Below, piece by piece: positions 7,478-16,136 of a stretch of DNA of 64,000 bases; the stretch's first letter is position 1, and every line of letters starts with the position of its first letter. Under the pieces are notes generated by a model. The model ran no database searches and was not told the DNA's origin. It saw only the letters and a program-made list of their open reading frames with translations. The stretch lies in NCBI GenBank assembly GCA_963817885.1, contig CAWFQE010000003.1, positions 1-64,000 of the forward strand, given 5' to 3'. A program made the position numbers and the translations under genes. Origin of the DNA: CAVOHU01 sp963817885. GTDB lineage: Bacteria > Acidobacteriota > Vicinamibacteria > Vicinamibacterales > JAKQTR01.

Positions 7478-8490
7478 TGCGATTCCTGCGGCCGGACTAC
7501 GGGTGGTGGCTGCTGGGGGGGCTGGCGATCCTGCTCCTGATCCAGTGGCGCCGCCGCCGGCGCTACGCGGCGTCGACGACCGTTCACTTTGTCGACGCCG
7601 CGAGCCGGGCGTCCCTGCTGCGCCGGGCGCCATCACTGGCGTTGATCGCCGCGATGGCGCTCGCCGGCCTGGGGTTCATGCAGCCGGTCATCCCGTTTTC
7701 CGAGGGTGATATCAAGTCGCGCGGACTCGATCTGGTCATGGTGCTCGACGTGTCGTCCAGCATGCAGGAGCCCATCGGCATCCAGGCGATGCGGCTGGCC
7801 ACCGGGCCCATCGTCGAGGGGGCGGGGCCACGGCCCGTTCAGCCCGACCTCAAGACGCGGCTCGACGCCACGAAGGACGCCATCAAGCGCTTCGCCGCGC
7901 GCCGCCACGGCGACCGCCTCGGCCTGGTCGTCTTCTCCGACAACGCCTACGTCGTCAGTCCCCTCTCCGCCGATCACGACTACCTGATGCGCTACATCGA
8001 CATGGTCGACAACGAGCTCCTCAAGGGAGAGGGGATGACCGCCGTCGGCGACGCGCTCTCGGTGGCCAACTACCTGCTGGCGCGCCAGACCGTATCCGAC
8101 GACCCTCGCGGCCGCGTGGTGGTGCTGTTCACCGACGGCGAGACCAATCGCGGCCGTGATCCGATCGAGGTGCTGGCCCAGTCGGACGCCGCGAAGATTC
8201 GCGTGCACATCGTCGGCGTGGATCTCGAGGAGCGGGTCCGGCAGAAGCCCGACGTGGAACGCCTGGTCGCTGCGGTCAGGAGCTACGGGGGCCACTACTT
8301 CGATGCGAACACGGTCGCGGATCTCGACGCCGCCTCGCAGACCATCGACGGGGTCGAGAAAGGCGTGCTCACGACCAAGGTGTACATGCGCGACGTGCCG
8401 GTGTTCCAGTGGTTCGTGATTCCGGCGCTGGCCTGCCTCGCGCTCACCCTTGTGCTGTACACGATTCCGCACTTCACGGACCTGACATGA
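7477..8490 (+). CDS. Second BatA/BatB-like VWA membrane protein
   Basis: A protein of 337 residues. N-terminal membrane helices are at about 11-23 and 52-70, the VWA domain has MIDAS motif DVSSS at 91-95 and FTDGETNRG later in the fold, and a C-terminal membrane helix lies at about 315-333. The start ATG at 7477 overlaps the stop of the previous gene (TGATG) and yields the RFLRPDYGWWLL N-terminus matching the first VWA protein. Compared with the first copy there is an insertion after the MIDAS motif (GIQAMRLATGPIVEGAG). Two VWA proteins in one operon fit the BatA/BatB pairing. The stop overlaps the next start by ATGA. Confidence 0.9.
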   Translation: MRFLRPDYGWWLLGGLAILLLIQWRRRRRYAASTTVHFVDAASRASLLRRAPSLALIAAMALAGLGFMQPVIPFSEGDIKSRGLDLVMVLDVSSSMQEPIGIQAMRLATGPIVEGAGPRPVQPDLKTRLDATKDAIKRFAARRHGDRLGLVVFSDNAYVVSPLSADHDYLMRYIDMVDNELLKGEGMTAVGDALSVANYLLARQTVSDDPRGRVVVLFTDGETNRGRDPIEVLAQSDAAKIRVHIVGVDLEERVRQKPDVERLVAAVRSYGGHYFDANTVADLDAASQTIDGVEKGVLTTKVYMRDVPVFQWFVIPALACLALTLVLYTIPHFTDLT

Positions 8491-9368
8491 TTCCCGATCA
8501 CGTGATGCGCGAACTGCGGTATCTCGAGGTGTACTCCGCCAAGAAGATCCGCAACCTGCGGGTGGGCGCCCACCCGAGCCGGCTCCGCGGCACCGGGTTC
8601 GATTTCCAGGACCTCCGGCCCTACCGGCCCGGGGACGACGTGCGGACGATCGACTGGAGCGTGACGGCACGCATGAACGCCCCGTTCGTGCGCGAGACCC
8701 GCGCCGAGCGCGAGCTCGACGTGATGATCGCGCTCGACGTGTCGCGGTCCATGGAGTTGGGCACCTCGCACACCTCCAAGAAGGAGTCGCTGGCGGTCAT
8801 CACGGCGTCGCTGCTGTTCTCCGCCCTGTCGGACCAGATCAGCATCGGCTTCCTGGCCTTTGCTGACAAAGTTGTCGACTACATCCCGCCGCGGCGCGCA
8901 CGCGCCGACGCCTGGACGGTCCTCGAGCGGCTCTGGGCGCTGGCGCCGCAGCCCGGTCCCACGAAGATCGTGCCGGCGGTCCGCGCCCTGGTGTCCAGGC
9001 TCAAGAGATTGACGGTCGTGTTCCTCGTGTCGGACTTCATGACCGACGAGGATGTGTTCGGCAGCGGCGACCTCTCGGTGCTGGCCGCGCATCACGACGT
9101 GATTGCCGTGGTGCCGGAGGACCCGGCCGAAATGGCGCTGCCCGCCGGTCTCGGAGTCCTGCGGATGCGCGACCTGGAATCGGGCCGCGTCGAGACGATC
9201 GGATTGAGCCGGCGCTCCCGTGCCGCGTACGCCGAGCGGGCGCGCGAGCGCAAGGAAGCGCTCACGCAAGCCTTTTACCGGGTCCCGATGGATCACTCGT
9301 ACGTGCGGACGGACCGGAACCCGGTCGAGCAGATGTTGTCGCTGTTTGCGACGAGGGTCAGGGCGTGA
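8487..9368 (+). CDS. DUF58 domain protein of the MoxR operon
   Basis: A protein of 293 residues with the DUF58 hallmark RPYRPGDDVRTIDWSVTAR at 44-62, followed by a VWA-like half with DVSRS at 84-88. DUF58 proteins accompany MoxR ATPases and are thought to be soluble partners of the complex. It starts at ATG 8487 inside an ATGA overlap with the previous gene and is the last gene of the run. About 155 bases separate it from the next gene, including a degenerate copy of the operator module. Confidence 0.9.
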   Translation: MIPDHVMRELRYLEVYSAKKIRNLRVGAHPSRLRGTGFDFQDLRPYRPGDDVRTIDWSVTARMNAPFVRETRAERELDVMIALDVSRSMELGTSHTSKKESLAVITASLLFSALSDQISIGFLAFADKVVDYIPPRRARADAWTVLERLWALAPQPGPTKIVPAVRALVSRLKRLTVVFLVSDFMTDEDVFGSGDLSVLAAHHDVIAVVPEDPAEMALPAGLGVLRMRDLESGRVETIGLSRRSRAAYAERARERKEALTQAFYRVPMDHSYVRTDRNPVEQMLSLFATRVRA

Positions 9369-9402
9369 CGGGTGGCACCGATGGGGTCGCCCTGGTGGTG
9401 AT

Positions 9403-9438
9403 TGAGCTCGTGGTGTGGTGGTATAGTGGCCCAACATT
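9403..9438 (+). promoter_or_regulatory. Degenerate copy of the promoter-operator module
   Basis: TGGTATAGTGGCCCAAC (about 9420-9436) matches the -10/operator part of the recurrent module at 15 of 19 positions by eye, but the right arm of the palindrome is lost (ACAT instead of ACCA). A weak TTGAGC lies at 9403, only 14 bases upstream of TATAGT. It is probably the promoter region of the LVIVD gene with reduced or absent operator function. Confidence 0.35.
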
Positions 9439-9523
9439 CGCCAATTGCAAGTGTGGGCCGTCGCGGCGCCTCGAGGCAGGTTCACCTCGAGGATCGGTAA
9501 TCCTTGAACCAGCGAGGTAAATC

Positions 9524-11245
9524 ATGTCGATGGTTCCCAACGATTCGGACTCCCCAGAAGCGACGGATCGCTCCTCCACTGAAGAGCGTAGAGGGATGAC
9601 CAGACGGGGCCTCCTCAAGACCGCCGCAGTCGCAGCGATCGGCGCTGCCGGCGCCAAGCTTGTCAACGCCCAGGTCACGGGCGTCCGGCCCGGAGGCGCC
9701 ACGATCCCGTATCGCCTGCCCAAGGGCGCGATGACGTACCTGGACCGCAAAGAGTACATCTCCAACATGGAGATCATCTCCTTCACGCCCGGCGTGACCA
9801 TCAGCGCCGGCGAGCCGCTGATGAACATGTGGGCGAGAGGGAAGCAGCGGATGCTTCCCGGCGGCGGCGGCTGGCTCGACATCAGCGAGCCCAAGAAGCC
9901 GGTCGTCGTCGGCCGCCCCGAGGGCGCGGGAGGCCGGGGCGGCGGCGGCGGTGAAGAAGGCGGCGGCGCGCGGACGCCGCGGGCGGGCGGGTGCATCACC
10001 TATAACACGAGGCTGAAGAAGTGGCTGGCGTTGAGTTCGGCCGGTCAGCCCATTACCAGTTCGCGGCCGGAGTTCCCCGACGGGCAGTACCACGAGGAGG
10101 AGCGCAAGCGGTCCAACGGCTACAAGGGACTTCGCGGCTTCCGGACCTGGGACATCACCGACCCGCTCAAGGCCACACTGCTCCACGAGTACAACTTCGG
10201 CCCCACCGGCTGGGGCACGCACATGAACTTCTACGACGGCGGGAAGTACGCGTACCTCTCCGCCGGCTGGGACGACCAGTTCTTCTTCGAGAACACCCAG
10301 CGCACCTCCGGCAACGGGATCATGATCATCGACATGACCGACCCGGCGAACCCGAAGGAAGTGGGACGGTTCCATATCCCCGGCGAGCGCAAGGGTGAAG
10401 AAGCCGAGTACTACAAGTACTGGTTCGCGGGTGACGGCGCGGCCTGGAACGGCGCGCACGCCGCCCCGGCTGTTCCGAAGCGCCTCGAGGACGGCGGCCG
10501 GTACGGCTACGGCGCCCACGGCGCATTCGGGTTCGTGGTGTACGACTTCGCGGATCCCAAGAACATCAAGGCGGCCTCGCAGTTCCTCTGGGATCAGGAG
10601 ACCCCGGGCGGCATCCCGTATCACACGGTGCTCCCGTTGATTGGCACCAAGGCCTTCCCGAAGTTCGGGAACTACGTCATCGGCGTCGCCGAGACCATCC
10701 AGGCCGACTGCCGCGAGCCGGTCCGCTTCCCGCGGGTTCTGGATGTCAGCGATCCGACCAACCCGCGGATCATCGGCTTCTTCCCGCGCCCGCGAGCCCC
10801 GAAGGACGCGCCCTACGCCGACTTCTGCCTGTCGCGCGGCCGCTTCGGCACGCACAACTGCCAGTCCTGGATCGCCCCCGGCACCGCGCGCCCCGAGATC
10901 TTCTCGTGCGCGTGGGACGTCGCCGGCGCGCGCGTCCACGACCTGTCGGATCCGACCAACGTGAAGGAAGTCGCGTGGTTCGTCCCTGCGCGCGACGGCA
11001 ACATCGAGGAGTACAGCACCTGGTGGCGCGGCACGTCTGAAGCCACATTCGTCGAGTGGGATCGGAAGCTGATCTGGCTCGCCACACACGCGGGCACCTA
11101 CTGCCTCGCGACGCCGGCTCTCGGGAAGCCCGTTCTCGAGCCGACGAAGATCGCCAACTGGACGCAGCCGTGGCTGAACGCCGGTTGGGACGACGCGACG
11201 CCGACAGCCTTCTTCTTCGGGCGAGGGCTGCGCGATCTCGTCTAG
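9524..11245 (+). CDS. Tat-exported LVIVD-repeat protein
   Basis: A protein of 573 residues. A charged N-terminus is followed by a twin-arginine signal around residues 25-50 (MTRRGLLKTAAVAAIGAAGA). The mature region contains beta-propeller-like repeats of the LVIVD type: MIIDMTDPANPKEVGRFHIPG, PRVLDVSDPTNPRIIGFFP and RVHDLSDPTNVKEVAWFVP. A Gly-rich linker separates the first domain from the propeller. LVIVD proteins are exported and of uncertain function; no catalytic residues can be named. The start at 9524 has GAGG about eight bases upstream; ATG at 9596 is an alternative that begins directly at the Tat signal. A strong hairpin follows the gene. Confidence 0.75.
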   Translation: MSMVPNDSDSPEATDRSSTEERRGMTRRGLLKTAAVAAIGAAGAKLVNAQVTGVRPGGATIPYRLPKGAMTYLDRKEYISNMEIISFTPGVTISAGEPLMNMWARGKQRMLPGGGGWLDISEPKKPVVVGRPEGAGGRGGGGGEEGGGARTPRAGGCITYNTRLKKWLALSSAGQPITSSRPEFPDGQYHEEERKRSNGYKGLRGFRTWDITDPLKATLLHEYNFGPTGWGTHMNFYDGGKYAYLSAGWDDQFFFENTQRTSGNGIMIIDMTDPANPKEVGRFHIPGERKGEEAEYYKYWFAGDGAAWNGAHAAPAVPKRLEDGGRYGYGAHGAFGFVVYDFADPKNIKAASQFLWDQETPGGIPYHTVLPLIGTKAFPKFGNYVIGVAETIQADCREPVRFPRVLDVSDPTNPRIIGFFPRPRAPKDAPYADFCLSRGRFGTHNCQSWIAPGTARPEIFSCAWDVAGARVHDLSDPTNVKEVAWFVPARDGNIEEYSTWWRGTSEATFVEWDRKLIWLATHAGTYCLATPALGKPVLEPTKIANWTQPWLNAGWDDATPTAFFFGRGLRDLV

Positions 11246-11294
11246 TTCCGACATGCGACATCGAGTCCGCTTTGCCCCCCGGATTTCGACGACC

Positions 11295-11335
11295 GACGGC
11301 CCGCTGGCACTTGCCGGCGGGCCGTCGCCTTCTTT
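11295..11335 (+). terminator. Intrinsic terminator after the LVIVD gene
   Basis: A 14-base-pair stem, GACGGCCCGCTGGC with GCCGGCGGGCCGTC (one G-T pair), four-base loop, then GCCTTCTTTCC. It lies 50 bases after the stop at 11245 and argues that the next gene starts downstream of it. Confidence 0.75.
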
Positions 11336-11375
11336 CCGTCTGGACGCACAGGATCGCGCGCAGCCGCGCCGGCGA

Positions 11376-13559
11376 ATGCGTGGGCGCACGCGCGCCGCGA
11401 TCCGCCGGGTGGTGCAGGACGTCAGTCTCGTTCTGGCGGCGACGATCCTTCTTACATCGCCCGCTCTCGCTCAGAGCACGCCGCCCGCCATCAAGGCGGG
11501 CGTCCTGACCGGCTCGATTCACGTCGACGGGGTGCTCGACGAGCCGGCGTGGGCCAAGGCGCCCGCGATCGACAACCTCACGATGTGGGAGCCGACGCTC
11601 GGCAGCGCTCCGACCGGCCGGACGCGCGTCAGGGTGCTGGCGAACCGCAAGTATCTCGTCATCGGGATCGAGTGCGATGACCCCGAGCCTCAGCGCATTG
11701 TCAGTCACACGAAGGTCCGCGACGCCTCGCTCGGGGCGGAGGACAACGTCACGGTGGTGCTGGGCACCTCGCGCGACGGGCGGTACGGCTACGTGTTCGC
11801 CGTGAATCCTGGCGGCGCGCGCTACGATGCGCTCATCGATCCCGGCGGTTCGTCGGTCAACGCGAACTGGGACGGCATCTGGGAATCCGCCACGCACCGC
11901 GACGAGCACGGATGGTCGGTGGAGATGAGGATTCCCGTTGCCACGCTCAGCTTCAAGAAGAACCTGACGTCGTGGGATTTCAACGTGGAGCGTCGCGTCC
12001 AGCGGCTGCTGGAATCCGATCGCTGGGCGAGCCCGAGCCGTGATGTCAAGGTCACCCAGACCAGCCGAGCCGGGCTGCTCGAGGACCTGCCCGACTTCGA
12101 CCTGGGCAGCGGGATGAGCATCCGGCCTTCGATTACAGGCGGTGGCGGCAGGTCCGCCCCGGACGCGGCCGCCACGGGCACGCTCGAGCCCAGCCTCGAC
12201 GTGACCAGGCGCCTCGGGCCGAACCTGCTCGGTTCGGCGACGGTGAACACGGACTTCGCCGAGACCGAGGTCGATACCCGGCGCACCAACTTCACCAGGT
12301 TCCCGCTGCTCTTTCCCGAGAAGCGCACGTTCTTCCTGGAGGGATCCAACATCTTCGGGTTCGGCCTGGGCCTCAGCAGCTTCATCGTGCCGTACTACAG
12401 CCGCCGCATCGGGCTGGTCGACGGGCAGGAAGTGCCAATCACCGTCGGCGGGAAGATCAGCGGCCGCAGCGGATCGACCAACATCGGCGTCCAGGTGGTG
12501 CGCACCGGGTCGGCCGCAAACCTGACGCCCGCCGATACGCTGGGGGTCGTCCGCATCAAGCAGAACGTGTTCGCCGAGTCGTCGGTCGGCATGATTGCGA
12601 CCGTCGGGGACCCGCGCGGCCGCACGGGCAGCTGGCTGGCCGGCGGCGACTTCACGTATCAGACGTCGCACTTCCTCGGCGACAAGAACTTCGCCGTGGG
12701 GCTGTGGGCCATGACGATGGGGCGCGACGGGCTCGGGCCGGATCGGACCGCGAAAGGCATCTCGATCGAGTACCCGAACGACCATCTGCAATTCTGGGCC
12801 AGGGCGCGGCTGGTCGGGAAGGACTTCGACCCTTCCCTTGGCTTCGTCGAGCTGCCCGGAGGCGAGAACGCGTACGAGTCGAAGTGGATCTACCGGATCC
12901 GCGGGGCGATGGGCCTCCGCCAGATGATCTTCGAGGTCCACGGCAAGCTGTGGACCGACGTCCGGGGGAACTGGCGGAGCTCCGAGCTCTTCCTCGTGCC
13001 GTGGCAGTGGGTGTTCGAGACCGGCGACACGCTCGAGGTGGACCAGTCGCTGCTGACCGAGCACCTCGACACGCCCTTCGAGGTATCGCCGGGAGTGACC
13101 CTGATGCCGGGCAGTTACCACTTCAGGCGCTACCGGATCGATGCGATCACCGCCCGCAAACGGCCGCTGAGCGCTGAGCTGGCGTGGTGGTTCGGACAGT
13201 TCTACAACGGCACCCTGCACGAGATCTCGATGACGGGGAACTGGAGCCCGACGCCGCTCTTCACGCTCGAGCTCTCCGCAGAGCGGGACATCGGCCGCCT
13301 GCCGGTCGGCAACTTCGTGCAGAGCCTGTTCGGCACCAGGATCAGGCTCAACGTGTCGCCCGACCTCCAGCTGTCGAGCTATCTCCAGTACGACTCGGTC
13401 AGCCAATCGTTTGGAACCAACAACCGGCTTCGATGGACCATCAGATCGTTCGGAGACCTGTTCGTCATCTACAACCACAACGTTCGAGACGAAGCGAACC
13501 GGTGGCGATTCGACTCGAACCAGCTGCTGGTGAAATTCCAGTACACCTTCCGGTATTGA
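11376..13559 (+). CDS. Exported CBM9-like/DUF5916 outer-membrane-type protein
   Basis: A protein of 727 residues from ATG 11376. An earlier in-frame ATG at 11253 would place the terminator inside the gene, so the later start is preferred. A signal peptide ends at SPALAQS. It is followed by a carbohydrate-binding-family-9-like domain (HVDGVLDEPAWAKA, then DDNVTVVLGTSRDGRYGYVFAVNPGG and WSVEMRIPVATLSF). A long C-terminal region of alternating strands is typical of DUF5916 proteins and predicted to form an outer-membrane barrel, ending in FQYTFRY. Proteins of this type are common in Acidobacteriota and Bacteroidota, often near peptidases, and their ligand is not known. Confidence 0.8.
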   Translation: MRGRTRAAIRRVVQDVSLVLAATILLTSPALAQSTPPAIKAGVLTGSIHVDGVLDEPAWAKAPAIDNLTMWEPTLGSAPTGRTRVRVLANRKYLVIGIECDDPEPQRIVSHTKVRDASLGAEDNVTVVLGTSRDGRYGYVFAVNPGGARYDALIDPGGSSVNANWDGIWESATHRDEHGWSVEMRIPVATLSFKKNLTSWDFNVERRVQRLLESDRWASPSRDVKVTQTSRAGLLEDLPDFDLGSGMSIRPSITGGGGRSAPDAAATGTLEPSLDVTRRLGPNLLGSATVNTDFAETEVDTRRTNFTRFPLLFPEKRTFFLEGSNIFGFGLGLSSFIVPYYSRRIGLVDGQEVPITVGGKISGRSGSTNIGVQVVRTGSAANLTPADTLGVVRIKQNVFAESSVGMIATVGDPRGRTGSWLAGGDFTYQTSHFLGDKNFAVGLWAMTMGRDGLGPDRTAKGISIEYPNDHLQFWARARLVGKDFDPSLGFVELPGGENAYESKWIYRIRGAMGLRQMIFEVHGKLWTDVRGNWRSSELFLVPWQWVFETGDTLEVDQSLLTEHLDTPFEVSPGVTLMPGSYHFRRYRIDAITARKRPLSAELAWWFGQFYNGTLHEISMTGNWSPTPLFTLELSAERDIGRLPVGNFVQSLFGTRIRLNVSPDLQLSSYLQYDSVSQSFGTNNRLRWTIRSFGDLFVIYNHNVRDEANRWRFDSNQLLVKFQYTFRY

Positions 13560-13715
13560 GCCACCGGGTTACTCCCGTCGTCCCCTCGATCGGGGATTCC
13601 GGGCGCATGGGCGTCATGCCCCTTTGGATCGGTTTCATCGGCTACTCGGGCCGGCACGGCGCAGGGAGCGTCGGGCCGGGCACCGCACTGCAGCATGAAT
13701 AGGAGAGGACCAGCT

Positions 13716-14801
13716 ATGTTGATCAGCGCCGGCGAGCATCGCACTCGCCTGAAGACCTCGACCTCGACCTCGACCCGGCGGCGTCTCGCCCTGGCCGCAG
13801 CCATTGCGGCCTCGTGCGTCACGTACGGCGCCAGCGCGATGGCGGCACCGGGCCCCGACGGAGCGATCGGCGGGCTCAAGCCCAAGTTCGTCGATGTCAA
13901 GGGAGTGAAGACGCGGTACTACGACGAAGGCCAGGGCGTGCCCATGGTGCTCATCCACGGGGGCATGACCGCCGGCTCGTCGACCGCCAACGTGTTCTCG
14001 CGCAACATCCCGGGCCTGGCGAAGCGCTTTCACGTCTTCGCGGTGGATCGTCTCGGGTCGGGCCTGACCGGGAATCCCCTCAAGGACGAAGACTACGCCA
14101 CGTCGGGACAGGTCGAACACGTCTACCAGTTCATCCTGGCCATGAAGCTCGGGAAGGTGCACCTGGTCGGCCATTCCGCCGGCGGAGCCGTCGCCTTCTA
14201 TCTTGCCGTGCACCACCCCGAGATCGTCAGGACGCTGACCATCATCGGGCAGGGCCCCGAGAATCCTGCGGCGGCCGAGGGCCCGACCCGCCTCGATCTG
14301 TCGTCGTGCCCGGACCAGAACGTCTACGAGGGCCTGAAGTGCCGGGTCGAGAAGCTCGGGTGGCTGCCCACCGCCTTCGACCCCGAGTACTGGGAAGCCG
14401 ACGCCTCGATGGCGATGCAGCCGAAGTCGAGGGAGGCGCGCGCCAAGGTCGTCGCCCTGACCAACGACGCGTTTCGCGCTGCCCAGACGGCGTACCGCCA
14501 GCAGGCGTGGGACAAGTGCCGGAACGATGGGGTGCTGCAGATGCCGGTGCTGCTCGTCGCGGGCAAGCAGGACGTGCTCGACTGGGGCAAGGCCGACCAG
14601 AACGCACAGCTTCGAGGCGAGCTCGGGCTATTCGACATCATCGGCGCCAAGAACTCGAGGGTGAAGATGGTGATCTTCAACCAGGCGGGCCACTTCCCGT
14701 ATCGGGAATACCCGGAGCAGTTCAACCAGGATCTGACGACGTTCATCGATCACTTCGAGCGCGCCGGAGCGGCCACGGCCGCGCCGAAGCCGTCGAAATA
14801 G
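13716..14801 (+). CDS. Secreted alpha/beta hydrolase, paralogue A
   Basis: A 361-residue hydrolase with a signal peptide ending near residue 44 (SAMAAPG). The core begins with KFVDVKGVKTRYYDEGQG and an oxyanion loop VLIHGG. The nucleophile Ser154 lies in the elbow GHSAGG, followed by the acid in GKQDVLDWG and the catalytic His in QAGHFPYREYPE, resembling C-C hydrolases and esterases of the meta-cleavage family. ATG 13716 is preceded by AGGAGAGG with good spacing. The next gene is a tandem paralogue, and two more relatives occur at 27714 and 52745. The substrate is unknown; an ester or diketone from environmental organic matter is possible. Confidence 0.85.
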   Translation: MLISAGEHRTRLKTSTSTSTRRRLALAAAIAASCVTYGASAMAAPGPDGAIGGLKPKFVDVKGVKTRYYDEGQGVPMVLIHGGMTAGSSTANVFSRNIPGLAKRFHVFAVDRLGSGLTGNPLKDEDYATSGQVEHVYQFILAMKLGKVHLVGHSAGGAVAFYLAVHHPEIVRTLTIIGQGPENPAAAEGPTRLDLSSCPDQNVYEGLKCRVEKLGWLPTAFDPEYWEADASMAMQPKSREARAKVVALTNDAFRAAQTAYRQQAWDKCRNDGVLQMPVLLVAGKQDVLDWGKADQNAQLRGELGLFDIIGAKNSRVKMVIFNQAGHFPYREYPEQFNQDLTTFIDHFERAGAATAAPKPSK

Positions 14802-14920
14802 TCCGGATTGACAGATGTACGGACCCCCGGGGCGGCGTCGAACCGGTGCACGCGCCCTGGACCGACGTCCCGCGGGTCCGCCCACTATTTCAGGAACTCG
14901 AGACAGTTGGAGGGTTGGTG

Positions 14921-15982
14921 ATGTCGATGGCGATACGTAACGGTGACAATCTGGCCGGCCGGCGCGCCTCGCGCCGGGCATGGGCTGCAGTCGTGATAAC
15001 GCTCTCTGCTGCGGTGTCCCTCGTGTCTGGTGCCGGGGCGGCCTGGGCCCAGCCGGCTTCGCAGAACGGTTCGATTGGCGGGCTGCAGGCGAAGTTCGTG
15101 GACGTCCAGGGAGTGAGAACCCGCTACTACGAGGCGGGACAGGGCGATCCGATGGTGCTCATCCATGGCGGATCCACGGCAGGGTCGTCGACCGCCAACG
15201 TCTGGTCGAGGAACCTCCCCGCCCTGGCCAAACGGTTCCACGTCTACGCCGTCGATCGACTGGGATCAGGGCTGACGGGCAACCCGCTGAAAGACGAGGA
15301 CTATTCAACCAAGGGGCAGGTCGAGCACATCTACCAGTTCATCCAGACGCTGAAGCTCGGCAAGGTCCACCTCGTGGGACACTCAGCCGGCGGCGCCGCC
15401 GCATTCTACCTGGCGACCTTCCATCCCGAGATCGTCAGGACGCTGGCCATCGTCGCTCACGGGCCGGCGAACCCTCGCGTCGACACTCGCCCGAATCGAC
15501 TGGCGCCGCGGCTGGAGAAGTGCCCGGACCAGAACGTCTACGAAGGGCTGAGGTGCCGAGTCGAGGCGCTGGCGTGGCTGCCGACCTGTTTCGACGCGGA
15601 GTACTGGGCCGCCGATCAGTACATGGCCAAGCTGCCAAAATCGATCGAAGCCCGCGCCAAGGTCGTTGCGCTGACCAACGACGCGTTTCGAGCCGGAAAC
15701 GACGCCTACCGGCAGCAGGCCTGGGACAAGGTGGCAAAGGAAGGCGTCCTGACCATGCCCGTGCTGATGTACGGCGGCAAGCAGGATGTGCTCGATTGGG
15801 CGCAGGCCGACGCCACGGCAAGCCTGGCTGGGGAGTTGGCCCTGTTCGACATGATCGGAGCGAAGAACCCGAAGGTGAGCATGGTGATCGTCAACGAGGG
15901 CGGCCACTTCATGTACCGTGAGCACCCCGAGGAATTCAACGCGGATCTGATCAGCTTCATCGACCTGAACAGCAGGAAGTAG
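14921..15982 (+). CDS. Secreted alpha/beta hydrolase, paralogue B
   Basis: A 353-residue tandem relative of the previous gene: signal peptide to about residue 43 (GAAWAQP), KFVDVQGVRTRYYEAGQG, nucleophile Ser155 in GHSAGG, Asp in GGKQDVLDWA and His in EGGHFMYREHPE. ATG 14921 follows GGAGGG with six-base spacing. The two tandem proteins share the same CPDQNVYEGL cysteine segment and the lid sequence around MQPKS/LPKSIEARAKVVALTNDAFRA, pointing to a recent duplication. It ends 150 bases before the convergent GntR gene, with hairpins between. Confidence 0.85.
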   Translation: MSMAIRNGDNLAGRRASRRAWAAVVITLSAAVSLVSGAGAAWAQPASQNGSIGGLQAKFVDVQGVRTRYYEAGQGDPMVLIHGGSTAGSSTANVWSRNLPALAKRFHVYAVDRLGSGLTGNPLKDEDYSTKGQVEHIYQFIQTLKLGKVHLVGHSAGGAAAFYLATFHPEIVRTLAIVAHGPANPRVDTRPNRLAPRLEKCPDQNVYEGLRCRVEALAWLPTCFDAEYWAADQYMAKLPKSIEARAKVVALTNDAFRAGNDAYRQQAWDKVAKEGVLTMPVLMYGGKQDVLDWAQADATASLAGELALFDMIGAKNPKVSMVIVNEGGHFMYREHPEEFNADLISFIDLNSRK

Positions 15983-16059
15983 GGTCGGCTAGTAGTTGGC
16001 TGGCGACTGGCGGCTGTCGGGATTGCGCGTCGGCGTCACCAGTCGCTGTAGAGGATCAG

Positions 16060-16108
16060 CCGTGCCGCGGGCACGCGGGCCGGAAGCTCGCGTGCCCGTC
16101 GGGCACGG
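16060..16108. terminator. Nested inverted repeats between convergent genes
   Basis: CCGTGCC/GGCACGG arms enclose a second stem GGGCACGCG/CGCGTGCCC. The structure lies between the ends of the plus-strand hydrolase and the minus-strand GntR gene and could terminate in both directions, although no T tract is present. Confidence 0.45.
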
Positions 16109-16136
16109 CCCGGGAGGGGTGAGACTGACCCGGGAA

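Noticed and set aside
9482..11389. A 635-codon minus-strand frame opposite the LVIVD gene
   Set aside because: It has no recognisable motifs and shadow-like composition; the plus strand has repeats and a Tat signal.
10770..13478. A 902-codon minus-strand frame opposite the CBM9/DUF5916 gene
   Set aside because: The composition is that of a GC-rich antisense frame; it has no start context and overlaps a well-supported gene.
13814..14920. An open frame upstream of and continuous with hydrolase paralogue B
   Set aside because: The part before 14921 lies in another frame of paralogue A. The hydrolase has its own ribosome site and signal peptide at 14921.
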